The notes beneath the pieces were generated by a model. That model was not told the DNA's origin, searched no databases, and saw only the letters and a list, made by a program, of their open reading frames with translations. Made by a program: the position numbers and the translations under genes. From Epiperipatus broadwayi (lineage: Eukaryota > Onychophora > Udeonychophora > Euonychophora > Peripatidae): a stretch of 64,000 nt of DNA. This document shows, piece by piece, positions 22,901 to 35,235 of this stretch (its first letter is position 1; every line of letters begins with the position of its first letter). The DNA lies in contig JAQFVV010000157.1 of assembly GCA_028023455.1 (NCBI GenBank), positions 248,001-312,000 of the forward strand, read 5' to 3'.

Positions 22901-23689
22901 GAATTAAATAATCATAATTTTACATTATTTTATTGGTCATAAATCAATTATCACAATATTATATTAAATTATATGCTATCAGTTGCCACACATATTTTGT
23001 TTGTCAGATTATTAAAATGCTACCATGTATTTATTATATCATTACATGAAGATATAAGATCATATTATATTATTTCATTATTTTATTATGGTAATAAAAT
23101 TATAGTAAAAAGAAAATATATACAGAATTAGTTAAACAATAAAGAATATTATTATTGTTATTTATTATTATTAGTTTCAGTGTAGTAGATTATGACATAA
23201 AATCCCTTCTCATATTTTACTACCATATTTTTAAAATTAACTTAGAATAAACTTTATGAACCTGAGATTATTTTATTTGAGCTAGATTATTATTAGATAG
23301 AAGATTAAGACTTAATTATTAGTTTAATCTTAGTGAGTAGAAGTTATTAAAGTCATAAGAATACTACGAGTTTTGTTATTTGAAATAGTAATAAAGGGGG
23401 GATAGTGTTCTTATGGCATTGAGGTAGTATCCTGTGGGATATTGGCTCAATGTAATATATCTTGTCACCTGTATTTTCACTTCAAGTCTCATGAAAATTT
23501 TAATATTTATTTAATTTATTTTTATAAACTGAACCTTATTCGTATTTTAAATTTGAGCTAGTGAAATATTTTAATTTTAATGCTGAATATTTTAGTTATT
23601 AATTATTAACTGAGATAGAACCCGTTTTATTTTATATCATATACTATTCTGAAGTGAAGATTTACGAGAGACAGGTCAGAATATATATA
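19991..23689. other. long AT-rich non-coding stretch
   Basis: No gene or mobile element recognised. The longest frame (20221-20466, 81 codons, starting M-D-I-L-Q-N-K-M-D-I) has no motif and a composition typical of AT-rich random frames. A short hairpin at about 23419-23456 (CATTGAG with CTCAATG) is too short to be a microRNA precursor. Confidence 0.35.
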
Positions 23690-24170
23690 TATATGTTGGT
23701 ATGTGATTGTGGAATGAAATATATAGGGGAATCAAAATGTACATTACAAAAATGATATAATGATCATAAGATATTGAATAAACATGTACAGAAAGAAAAT
23801 ATATTTTTAGTAAATATGAATGCTCCATCAATTATTTTTGATCATAATAGAGCATGTAATTATGGTTTTAAATTTGATAATAGAGATGTAAAAATTATTC
23901 AAATTGAAAGATGTAATGAAAAACTAAAAATTAAGGAGGCAATGATATCTAGGAATAGAGAGGGTTTATGAATAGACAATCAGCTAATATAAAACCAATA
24001 GAATTGTGGGAAATTTGATTGGATTGAATGATGAGTAATATAAGTTTTTATTTTGTGTACATTTGTATTAGTGGTTGATAAAGATTGTCAGTGATACAAT
24101 CGAAAGTACTTCTGGTAAAGAATATATTGTTTAAAATTTGAATACTGTGTTAAATAAAGTTGTTTGAATT
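23690..24170 (+). mobile_element. Penelope-like element 3' end (PLE-A), GIY-YIG endonuclease
   Basis: The frame reads L-V-C-D-C-G-M-K-Y-I-G-E-S-K-C-T-L-Q-K, a stop, then Y-N-D-H-K. It runs on through 23774-23971 with R-A-C-N-Y-G-F-K-F and E-K-L-K-I-K-E-A-M-I, the Penelope-type GIY-YIG endonuclease with its Cys pair and its C-terminal Lys/Glu segment. One stop inside the domain makes it inactive. The tail (ELWEI-like end, then GAAAGTACTTCT) matches the copy at 1-500. The RT is absent: a short TA run precedes the endonuclease, as at 18829. Confidence 0.75.
24067..24118 (+). ncRNA. hammerhead-like motif in PLE-A tail
   Basis: Order: UUAGUGG, UUGAUAA(A), stem II GAUUGU/ACAAUC (6 perfect pairs), GAAA, GUACUU, then CUGGUAA. 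UUAGUGG pairs with CUGGUAA as stem I with one G-G mismatch. The layout is that of a type-I hammerhead, with the core diverged from CUGANGA. Penelope-like elements are known to carry hammerheads in their terminal regions. Confidence 0.45.
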
Positions 24171-24742
24171 ATATATATATATATAATAGTAAGGAACAAA
24201 TTTTAATTAAAAAACTGTTTATGCTTTTAATTCAAGAATATGGATTTTTATACTGTTTTTTGTGAAAGCAGTGGGGGGGAAAAAACAATTTTATCCTTAA
24301 GTTAGATTATCTGCATTTTTGTTAAAGAAATTTCTTTTATTTAACTTTGTTTTTGAAAGACATATCTGTTTGAATTATTTTTTTATAAATACTGACATTT
24401 TTAAACTCACAAGTTTGCATATCATTTAAAGATTTAATTAAAGTAGTTTATCCATTCAAACATCTATGGACAACTTGATAAAACTACAACCAATGTCCAA
24501 AATCTTTGTGCTCTTCAATCATGACTGAAATTTCTTTTTAATTTATTACAGGGTACAATTCCAACCAAAATATTTCTTAATGACCAATTTAAATTAAAAC
24601 TTAAATCTATTATAAGGTATATAAATTTAAATCTTAAAATCTACATACATTTTGTGCAATAAATATCCAGAAATCACCTTTTTCAAACATGCCCATACTT
24701 CTCATCTCTATGCCTCTTTATATTAAATAAGTGCACAATCAA

Positions 24743-24856
<114 letters not shown>

Positions 24857-25150
24857 CTTTCAGTTCTTTAATGCATCTGTAATTATTCATACACTAATGA
24901 CTAATGTGGCTCATGTATTGTTCCATAATATCTAACAATAAAAATTATAATGTAATAAAAAAAGTTTAACTGATAACTTTGCTCTCTCAAATTTTTATCC
25001 AGAAATATCATGACCAAAACTTGGCTATCAACAATCTATCTCAGTTGTGCTCTTTCATAACTTAAATCTTAATTCCATCAATATTCTGAATCATATTTTA
25101 CTCTTGAAAACAAATATCTAGACTTTTTTCAGTTTAGTTTTCATGATTCT

Positions 25151-25450
25151 AACTATGTAGAAGATAAAGAAATCTCCACACCAGTGCTGTTTCATAAACA
25201 AGATGATAACTGTAAGAATATTCTTGTCCCAGCCACAAGATAGCCTTTAAGAAAAAAAGTGACCTCTTATTCTGAAACTCATATGATAATTTATGAGCCA
25301 ATCTTAAGTGCCTAGACTTGAGAGTGTAAAAAAGTAGAACTTATTTTCTTAAAGACTTTATTTTGTGGCTGGGGCAAGAGTATCCTTATAGTTATCATTT
25401 TGTTTATAAAATGGCACTGAAGTGGAGGTTTGTTTATCTTCTATATAGTT
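25151..25450. repeat. foldback element F1 (copy 2)
   Basis: The left arm begins AACTATGTAGAAGATAAA and the right arm ends TTTATCTTCTATATAGTT. Inside, CCAGCCACAAGATAGCC pairs with a TTGTGGCTGGGG region. Arms of ~100 bp are separated by ~90 bp. The right-hand part matches the copy at 6748-7400 (GTGGAGGTTTG versus GTGGAGGCTTG). Non-coding, MITE-like. Confidence 0.7.
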
Positions 25451-26290
25451 ACAAATTAGACATTGGGCTTGTAAAATGCATAGAGGGTTATCATGATTAT
25501 ATAATTTTAGAACTAGAACATGTTACTTTTCAATTTTGGATCACACTTTATTGGAGTTAAACAATTTATTGAACAATGTTATCTATAAGATCATGGTTGC
25601 AGTTTCATCATACCTTTGCCTATACATCTTAAATTTATTCTATTGTAAATATATTAATATTTGTACATAATTTGTTATTAATAAATCTTTTTTTAATAAC
25701 AACAAAAAAAGTTTGCAAACTCAGGAGTAGACAAAATGTTAATTGGACTCCATGCCAGTTGAAACATAAAACCACACAAAAATATATATTTTTGAAATGA
25801 CCATTAGATTTGTCATACAATGCTAGGAATCCATATCATTTTTTTTTTTTTTTGCAGTCTGATATAGATCACCAAAATGTTTGCCACAACCTAGTTTTCA
25901 TACATCTGTCAGAGAATACGTGCACATACTAAAAAGAACTTAAATACTGGTTTTATCTAATTCTATAACCAAAAATTGGTTATTTACATATATAAGTGCT
26001 TATACAAATAAAAGGAGTAAACTACTGCTGCAAATAAAGCTTGGTATACGCTATATATATATGATGAATGTTTTTTAAACTTTTCTACAAAAAAAATTAA
26101 GTTAGTGCAAAGATGATGGTAAAAAAAATAATTTTATTTACTTGATTTATAAAAAAAAAAAAAATCATTCTTGAAAGAACTTAAAGATCTTAAGAAGTTT
26201 ATTTTAAAGAGCTAATGGTTTTTAATACAAGAATTGCTGGAATTCAAAAGAAAAACTTCTTGCTATACACGTGAGGGGTTGGTTAGATGG

Positions 26291-27779
26291 TAAAATGTAT
26301 ACTTTTTTTCTATTTTTTTTTTTTTTTAATTTGTAAATTTAAAGAATTCTTTAATTAATTTTATTTGTCGATTTTTAATTAGTTAAAGTTATTGAATGAC
26401 AACTTTGAAATATTTTAAAATGTATTATATGGTGTCTATGATATGCATATATATATATGTTAATAATTAAATAATTTTCTTTATATTAAAACAATGCAGA
26501 GCTGGAAATTTTATAGATTAAATTCTGATCATTTTATGTTGTTAAGTTGCTAATACATAATGTGTAGGCATATGTATTTTAAGATCAAAGTTGATCATTT
26601 GAAAATTACAAAGCCACATTAACGTTATCAGTGTAAAGAGTTGTTGCTATACATATAAATACATTTAAGAATTATAAAATAAAATCAAAAAAGTGAAGAT
26701 TATCTATCAAATTAATATAATAATATATATATATATGTGTGTGTGTGTGAATTGTTAATAATTTCTTATTAATTTATTTTTTATTAACATTACTTTATAA
26801 ATATTCAATAAATTATGTTATATTTGATTAAGGACAGATTATCTACCACATTTATTGGACTATATGTGAAATTACACTTTCAGGAATAATAATGGACTAT
26901 GTCTATGTGTATGTATTTCATATGGTTTTTCCTGAGAATTATATAGATGGAACCTATTTATAATCATCATTATCAACCCAAAGGTTCTGTGGCATTACCA
27001 AAAAGTCAATTTAAAAGTTCAATCACTTAATGGAATTTATATATGAAAACTGTTTTGATTGTTACACATCAATATGTTGGAATACTTGATATTTGTTAGT
27101 GAATACATATTGAATACAGAGTTTCATTAACATAACTATCCTTTATAATGTTTATTAAAAAGTAGCTTACTTAGCAAATACTCAGCTAAATCATGACTTT
27201 TAATTCTAATTGATGACATGATCTCTTTATGATAATAGCTATTTATCTAATATATAGCCATCAGTCAACTTTTAACTATCAGTATATCACCACTCTTTTT
27301 GACACATCAAAGTGTGTCCAGGTGCAACTTTAATCCTTAGTTCACCTAATTATTATCTTCTTAATCTGTTACATATTTGGCAGCCCAACATTGAATTTTG
27401 ATAATGATTGAGTTATAATAGTAAGCATTACAAAATAAATACACAATATCTTGACCAACTATACCCATATGCCTAAAAACAAGAATTGATTCGTATGTAT
27501 GCATGACAGACTAGAAGGTCAAAATGTGCATGACTAAAGATATAGATAAACTTAGCTTAAAATTTGAGATACTGGTTAATAAAAAATATATATAATAAAG
27601 ATGCATTTATACAAGCAAATGAAAAAATGCATATGGAAATAAAAAGTGAAAAGCAAATAGAGTATTAGATGAATGACTTCTAACAAAACATATTTCAGAA
27701 TCAAATAAAGAACAACCTAAAATAATGGGTAGTTAAAAAAAAAAAACCATCACCTGGAAAAGAAAAGATGGCAATAGAT
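26291..27779. other. AT-rich non-coding stretch
   Basis: TA/TG runs near 26450 and 26722-26750. No gene recognised. Confidence 0.4.
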
Positions 27780-28690
27780 TAATTATATTAAAAAACTTTA
27801 TTAACGCAGAAAATAAATGTACATAAGTAATACAAATGACTCTAGGGTAAGAAAGTTACAAAAGAAAAAGAAACAAAATAATTGGTTACATGAGAACTAT
27901 AGATACAGTCTATAGTTAATTTAAAACATGATATAGAATATGACAACATTTAACAATATGAGAAAACCAATGCAAACTCAAAACATAAAATAAACATTAA
28001 TACATAATGTCCCTTCTTAAGGAAACTCAAAAAGCATCCAAGTCTGATCAAACATAAATTTAGAATACATAATACTGTCTCTGGCCTTAAGTTTTTTTAA
28101 AGTTTGTAAAAAGAAAGAGTCCACATCTGGCAGTGGCAGAGTGAACAGTTTCTTATACCTGGTCAACCATACAGAATATGTCAAGAAGGTAGACAATCTG
28201 ATGATTGGAATGTCTCTAGAAACCATGCAATCCTGTTAGACATAATTTTATAAAAGTCAACTTTACAGTTCTGATAGATGGTCATTTTGATTTTGCCAAG
28301 ACCATAACAAGTGAGAGTGATATTATCAAATGTCTCATCCTGATGGCAGCAGTTCATACACAGCGTATCAATGGCACCAATCTGTCTCCTGTATTTCAGG
28401 AACCAATTAGTAGGCATAGCTTGAAGATTTATTTTGACTAGATAGTTTAAGAATTTTGATTCCAACGCCCAGAATTTAAACAAAATAATGTTTCTGATTG
28501 GTAATCCTAAGTTTCAGCCTTATAGTGCTTACTTGTGGATTAATAAGCTGATTGGCTTCCCACAGAGTAAGTTTGGACTTGAAGGCATTATCCGATATGT
28601 TATAATGTTTATTAATATCAAAGAGTAGGATGTCAAAAAAACAATATGTTTCCAGAAGAATTAAGAAAAGAGAAGGAAGCAATGAAAAAA
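27780..28690 (-). mobile_element. LINE 3' end, same family as 14530-15116
   Basis: Minus-strand frames from 28682 down to 28017 give a continuous LINE C-terminus across two frameshifts: A-L-E-S-K-F-L-N-Y-L-V-K-I-N-L-Q-A-M-P-T, then C-M-N-C-C-H-Q-D-E-T-F-D-N-I-T-L-T-C (zinc-binding tail in which the expected His is replaced), then T-Y-S-V-W-L-T-R-Y. It is longer at the 5' side than the copy at 14530. The 3' end is probably the AATAAAG region near 27800. Frameshifts and the lost His mark it as an older copy. Confidence 0.65.
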
Positions 28691-29480
28691 AGGCTTACAT
28701 AAAATTTAAAAAATCATTTTAAATGGTCATTATAGATAAGTCTAAAGTTTAAACTAATATAGAAATACTATGAAGAATCCAAAGATTGACATAGATGACA
28801 TTAAAGACTCTAAGACTGGTAGAACTACTATGAAAGAACCTGGTTAAAAAAAAACTCAAAGACCATTGAATATTTTTCTAAAAACAATGCTAATATATTT
28901 GCAAGATCACAGCATGAACAAAAATTGCAGTGAATGAGATATGTGAGGGACTGAATTTAGTTGAAGAGCCTAAAATGGATGAATTTGAAAAAATAAAATT
29001 TTTACTACAGTAGATAGCAACATATTCATGAAACCACAGACAATTATGGATTTTAAAAATTGAAGTGACAGATGAAATTAAAATTGAAATGCAAAGTGAC
29101 TCTATGGTTATTGAACAACTAATATTAAAGATGATCTCCAAAGTGTATTATTTAAAAAGTACTGGAAGATTTACAACAATTTATATTTATTAGTAATATA
29201 CAAAACATTAATATGAAGGGTGATGATGAAGACAAAAAATAATATTAACACCAATATTAATGTTAATATCTCTATTGTTTATTTAGAAAAAACAGGAATA
29301 AAAAAATGGTTTAAAGAAAAGGTATTCATGAAGTTGATGATGAAGTAGCATATATGAGAAGTGTAAAATGGCAAATTCTTTAACATTTGGCATAAAAATG
29401 CATTGTATCAAAAAAATTATGATGACAGAAAAAGATAAAAAAAAAAGAACACATCTGAAAAATAAATATATAATTAAACC
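28691..29480 (+). other. purine-rich stretch, possible ancient coding relic
   Basis: The plus strand is purine-rich, as the coding strand of the local retroelements is, but every frame has many stops and no motif is recognised. Confidence 0.25.
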
Positions 29481-29487
29481 ATAATCT

Positions 29488-29575
29488 AGTATTGAGTATT
29501 GAATGTCTTTAGAAAAATTTAATCTTCTTATATAAATACAACTGAAATACCATCATCCCAAACCTTCAGGAAAAC
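29488..29575 (-). repeat. foldback F2 end fragment
   Basis: ATTGAATGTCTTTAGAAAAA and CAAACCTTCAGGAAAA match the end of the F2 elements at 4246 and 57440. Confidence 0.45.
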
Positions 29576-29743
29576 AATTAGACCATAACATTCTGGGACA
29601 AGAATATAGCATGAAATAAGCGATGGTAGAGAAAGTTTAGTTTGGAATCTATACTACTTTATAGAAATAAAAAACAGACCAATCAAAAATATTACACTGC
29701 AACAAAAATTTATTGGGGAAAAGATGCAAATTAACCTTAACAG

Positions 29744-29937
29744 ATGATTATTAGTGTACAAAGTAAAACTACATTCCAAGAAATATATCTTGGTGGGAAA
29801 TTATTATTTCAAAAGAAAAAAGAAATAGATACCAAATTTAATAGGAGTTACAGTGGTTGGAATGATTTAAATGCATTTGGAATTATCATTGATAAATCAG
29901 AAATATTGTCATTGGCTTCAGGAATGTTAAATAGTTA
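29744..29937 (+). mobile_element. RTE-like LINE fragment (thumb region)
   Basis: The frame reads E-I-Y-L-G-G-K-L-L, then E-I-D-T-K-F-N-R-S, then W-N-D-L-N-A-F-G. This matches the Y-L-G...D-I...R-I...A pattern just after the RT palm in RTE-like LINEs (compare N-Y-K-Y-F-Y-Q-I-I-S-A-D in 4920-6680). It stops at the large hairpin that begins at 29938. Confidence 0.35.
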
Positions 29938-30124
29938 TAATATTCATTAAGGCTGTAGCCTCAATCACATGCATATAAAATGCAATAGTAGGGACCTCTA
30001 CAGGTCTTAAAACCACAAGCTTACTCTTGGAAGAAAGAGTAAGCTTGTGGTTTTAAGACCTGTAGAGGTCCCTACTATCGCATTTTATATGCATGTGATT
30101 GAGGCTATAGCCTTAATGAATATT
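29938..30124. repeat. near-perfect ~187-bp palindrome (hairpin)
   Basis: Two ~90-base arms are reverse complements with only two or three mismatches, separated by a 6-base loop (GGAAGA) near 30029-30034. Arms include CCTACTAT/ATAGTAGG and GTAAGCTTGTGG. There is no coding capacity and no related copy in the window. Confidence 0.85.
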
Positions 30125-30639
30125 ATTTACGTAATGAATGTGCGTTTAAATAAATTTATAATTACAACTTTAAATAGTTATGTGAATTCTATAAGATATT
30201 ACTATTTCAGAAACAGTATCAACCCATTCAGAAGTTTATAAGTGTTTAAATATTACAAGCAGCCTCTAATCATGCAAACTACTTAAAGGAACTAAACTTT
30301 AGATTTTACATAATCTGTAACTTTCAAATATATATATATGCAATAAAGTTTCCATCCCAGTAATCAAACCTAGGTATGTTTTAAAGATTCTATTGCTTTT
30401 AAATAAGTATTTTAAATTTTTAATCACCAGAAGTTCTAAAATCTGTAAATAATTAGTTAATTTAAATAAACTTTTGTACTTTAAATAAACAAATTAAATA
30501 TAATTAAAATAATATTAAACAGAGAAAAAATATAATTGTGGAAATAAAAGAAAAATATTTTTATTAATGTACTAAAAATTATTTACTGTTGTTTATCAAT
30601 ACTGACAAAGGAAATTAAAAACAAAAAATTTCAAAAATT
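30125..30639. other. AT-rich stretch, nothing recognised
   Basis: No gene or repeat supported. Confidence 0.4.
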
Positions 30640-31400
30640 GTAATTCAAGAATCTAATTTTATATTGTTTTGTGAAACAAAAAAAAAACACTACTATTCTT
30701 GAATTAGATTATCTGCATTATTTATTAATTAAAGAACATTTGTTTTATGTAATCTTGCTTTTCAGAGCCACTCCTTTGAACCATCTCTTATCAGTAGCTA
30801 TAAATTTCTGATATTTGTAAACTCAAGAGCTTGTAGTATCAAAGGAAGAGCAATTTATTGGACTCCATGCCAGTTAAAACTTGAGTTTCAATAAAGTATA
30901 TGCTAACAATAGCTTACTGCAGTGATAACAGTCAATAGACCATTACTGCTTTTTGGACTTTGAATATTTATCTGTTCAATGTAGATTAACTAATAGTTAT
31001 TAATAACCTAATCATCTATCTATCAATGAAATCAGTTTTGACTTATGTGACATGCACAAACTAAAGAAAAAAACATAAGTTCTGTTAACTGTATAACTAA
31101 GAAATGGTTTTTTGCATACATAGATGCATATATATATATATATAAGAACCTAATCATTGTTATTAATAAAGTTCAATATCAACTATTAGACTGACATATA
31201 TCTTTAAACTTGACTACAGAAAAACTTTAATACTGTACAAAGTCTTATGGTGAAAATAATTTTGTTTACCTGATTTGTGAAGAAAATAATTATTTTTGAT
31301 AGAACTCAAAACAACTGAAGAAGTTTATTTTTAAAGTACTAATGTTTTCTAAAACAATAGATACTGAAACTCAAAAGCGTATGATTTTTTCAGGAAAAAT
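30640..31400 (+). repeat. old dispersed repeat, uninterrupted copy
   Basis: Counterpart of 24216-24415 plus 25715-26290. The order of conserved blocks is the same without the intervening 1.3 kb. It holds a short TA run near 31130. Confidence 0.55.
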
Positions 31401-32742
31401 ATGTACATTACTTCTTCATTCTGTTTTATTTTAAGATATCTAAATTTAGAAAGTCATTTAATCAATTTTATTTAAGTCAGTTGTTAGATAATTAAAACCT
31501 TTGATTGACAACTTGATATAATGTGCAGGTATATGTAATTAAAGAATTTTATTTTTAATTTAGATATTTGGAATATTTTTCAATGTTTCTCAACTTTTTA
31601 ATATTGAAATAGGAGTACCATAATATATTATCCATGTTATTTGGGACTTTTTTGGTGATTTATAATGCATTATGAATTTGCAAGTAAAAATATACTGTGC
31701 CACTACAAATTGACACTCTATCTGCAGAATTTCTAAGATTACCAAAATTACAATGATTGGTGTGAGGGAACCACTAGGTATATAGCCTAGCATTAAATCA
31801 AAAAGAATCTTCAATGATCACAGTGATAAATTGTTTATGCACTGTGGTCACATAATAAATTTTAAGACATAATCTTATACAGACTACTAATTATACTTTG
31901 TATTTGAGCCAGATGAACACTTAGCTGTTAACATTATAAGAGAAAAAGCACTTAAGTATGATTTAAATATTCATTATATTCATATTTTAATAGTGACTGC
32001 TTTCCCAATTCCCTTTTTAGGAACAACACACCAAACTGACTCGATCCAAAATTTAAGACAATAGAGAAACATAAATTTTAATTCCATTCATTATCCTTTT
32101 TTATTTAATACAATTTATTATTAAACATTTTATACCTGTTTTCCAAGGGAACATGCATTGCACAAACCTACGAATGATAGTGATCCAGCTTTATTCTGGA
32201 GGCCTGTCCAAATAGATGTGACTTTAGGTCAAATTACTAGTAAGACTGGATTGTATCATACACCATTTAAACCCTCTACATTTCACCTTCAATAATTACA
32301 TTCAATCCCTTAATGGATGGAGCAAGTGTCCATTGTTTGCTTACAGCCATCAAGCATTCCTTTTTTGCACACCAGATTCCAATATAACGTTCCTGTGTCG
32401 GCTTATAGTTGGAATTTTTAGCTGATCTTTACCCCCTTTCCCAGTTTGTTTTCCCAGATCAAGCAGTTAACATTTTTGGGACTCGTAATTGTATAAACAT
32501 TAAACATAATAAAATATTTTTAAAATATATGTAATTTTGATTAACAAAAAGTTAGTAAAATAATACCATACCTCCCCCAACATGAAAAACAATCTCTCTT
32601 AAAAATCCCACACTTTACTGTTGAAACTTTTATGTACAACTAACTCAATTAATGAAGTCTAGAATTCTATTATGCTAATCAGAATAAAAGTTCTTTTAGT
32701 AAAAGTTCATATTTACCTAATCTATCAGCTAATTCACTTTCA
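31401..32742. other. non-coding stretch with a GC-elevated patch
   Basis: Mostly AT-rich. The patch 32160-32480 is less AT-rich and has a 40-codon open stretch (N-D-S-D-P-A-L-F-W-R-P-V-Q-I-D-V), which ends without a splice signal I trust. Exon, old repeat or chance cannot be told apart. Confidence 0.3.
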
Positions 32743-34130
32743 TCAAGTGGGTAATATCCTTATCTTTAGTCCTACTTTCCTATTTTCATCTGATAACTCC
32801 AGCATTTCATGCAGTTCTAAAGCATTCTTTACAAAAACTACTATGTCATCTGCAAAATCTAAATGACTTAAATAATCTTCATTTACTTTCATTCCTTTAG
32901 CTTCCCATTTTAATTGACAAAATATTTCTTGCAGCACTGCTGTAAAAAATTTTGCAGATATGGAGTCACCCTGTCTTACACTCTTCTCAATGTTGACTTT
33001 TCTAGTATCATTATGTAATCTAATTGTTGCTGTTGCATTTTTATAAATATTCTTCAAAATATGACAATGTCCTGGATCTATGCCTTGATTAACCAATACT
33101 TTAATCACTGAAGAAATGTTTGTAAATGCCTTTTCATAATCTAAAAATCCAAAGCATAATGGCAACTCATATTCATTTGTCCTCTCTATAACTTTTCTCA
33201 ATACCTGGATATGATATACTGTACTAAAACCACTTTTAAATCCAGCTTGTTCTTTTGGTTGGTAGAAATCCAATGTTCTCTGTAGACGAGTTGTAATTAT
33301 CTTAGTAAAAATTTTGTATAAAACTGATAAAAGACTGATAGGTCTATAATGTCTAATATCCTATTTATCACTTTTTAAAAATATTAATACTGCATTCTTC
33401 CAATCATCCAGTACATCTTTATCATTTAGATATTTGGTATATAACTTTGCTAAAAAAAATTATATTTCTTTACCTTCTTTTAATATATCAATTATAATTC
33501 CATCATTATCTGGAGATTTTTCTTTCTTTATAAATTTAATTGCATGTCTCACTTCTTCATTTAAAATTATGGGCAATTCGGAAAATATAATAGATATAAA
33601 AGATACTTGTTCTTTATTACTATATGTCTTGATAAAAGATTCCTATTCATTTCATGATGTCATTTCTCTTTTTAATAATAATTCCATCCTTTTTTCTTAT
33701 TGCAGATATACATTTCCTACCAATACCAAAAAGTTGTTTTACACTCTTGAGACTTTTATTCTCTTCTACAGCTTTCCTTGCTGGTCCACAGTTATACTTT
33801 CTTATATCATTTTCAACTCTTTTCCACACCATTTTACAAGATTTGAGATATTCAATCCTGTTTAATGCATTATTTTTGTATATATTCATAATCCTTTTTT
33901 TCTTCATAAATTCTCTAGTCTTAGTAGAAATTTTATTGTCAATTGATGCTTCTTTCCACCAGATATCTTTCTTGAAGTTTTTAAAAGCAGTTATTTTCTT
34001 ATTAATTTCATTCAAATCTGAATCATGTTAAAAATCTATTAATACTTGAAACCGATTTGTAAGTTCTAATTTAAATTCATTAGAATGCTTCTGAAGCTTA
34101 GGAATATCAACTGTAAATATTGTTAAAACT
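32743..34130 (-). mobile_element. RTE-like LINE, best-preserved RT
   Basis: Reading down from 34130: linker, then 34015-33647 (W-W-K-E-A...R-I-E-Y-L-K-S-C-K...R-K-Y-N-C-G-P-A), then RT domain 33273-32743. The RT has Q-A-G-F-K-S-G-F-S-T, the fingers/palm C-F-G-F-L-D-Y-E-K-A-F, the V-R-Q-G-D-S-I-S motif and the catalytic L-D-F-A-D-D-I-V. All RT core motifs in that frame are intact. This enzyme would reverse-transcribe its own RNA at the nicked target. The 5' endonuclease and the C-terminal tail are missing, and frames between 33273 and 33647 are interrupted, so the copy is dead but relatively young. Confidence 0.8.
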
Positions 34131-35235
34131 AATTAAATGATAAAGCTAATTATATAATAAAAAGTAACTAATTAAATGATAAAAATATAAAAAGTATTGT
34201 TTATGGCAGTTCGAATTATTTTTATCAAGTAATAACATTAAATATGATTGTTTTTTAAATTTTATTTTGAAATGTGTGGAAAATTTTCAATGATAATCTA
34301 CTCAACCCAAAATAAAAATCTTTTAAGGTGAATCAAGTTTTTCCACTCCATAATTTTCTCCATATCATCTCCCATATGATCGCTTTCTAGTTGCATTAAA
34401 TTTTTCTGGAATTTGATTTAAGATTTAAATTGTTTTTCTGCTGTTATCTCTTTTAGTAATATATCCAATCCATACTTATTAATATCTTTATTTTTGTGCT
34501 TATAAGCATTTATTTTTTTAAGTTTAATTTTTTTTTTATTAAAGAGCTCTCCATTAAAATTTAATTCTATGAATAAGTTTCGTCATTCTGTTTTCATTTA
34601 TATTAAAGATTTGGATAAGATATTTCTTTTATAATTTATTATTACTATTTTTTCCCCTTTTTTTTTCTTGAAAACTCATTAAATGTTATTTGTCCTTTGT
34701 TCTACTTTGTTGCTTTTATCTGTTTGCTTACTGCAATTCTGAACCATTATTTTCAATAACTTCTTTATTATCTGCAAGTTTTAAATGCCTTAAGTAACAA
34801 TCATTTATTGTTGTTCCCTTTATTTTTTTTCTTTTTATTTACTTGACACTTTCGGTTAAACAGCTGAAAAAAGTATTATTTAATGATTTATCAAAAAAAA
34901 AAAATTGATAATAATAAATTTTTAAAAAAAAACGTAAATAGTTTAGTCAAACTGTTAGATGAAACTATAATAGATGAAACTAATAAAAAAATTAAATTTT
35001 AATAGAATGCTTCTAATTTTTCACCTGATTAACACAAAGTAATTTAGGAGAGATTGAATCTCTGTACTTTACATTTTTATCCATGATAATTTTTTTGTGT
35101 CACTTTATAGTCTAATGCTATTTCATTTTTATAAATATTTTTTACAATTTTACAATATTCTCAGCCAAAAGCTTTTATATTAAAGATATTATTTTCATAA
35201 TCTATAAATTCAAAACAAAATGGCTATGTCTTTTC

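Noticed and set aside
23419-23456. TGAGGTAGTA, the start of let-7 microRNAs, in a small hairpin
   Set aside because: Only the first ten bases match, and the hairpin is about 38 bases with the would-be mature sequence running through the loop; no precursor-like stem exists.
33434-34031. Plus-strand frames of 125-143 codons rich in Phe, Ile and Leu
   Set aside because: Antisense of the minus-strand RTE-like LINE.
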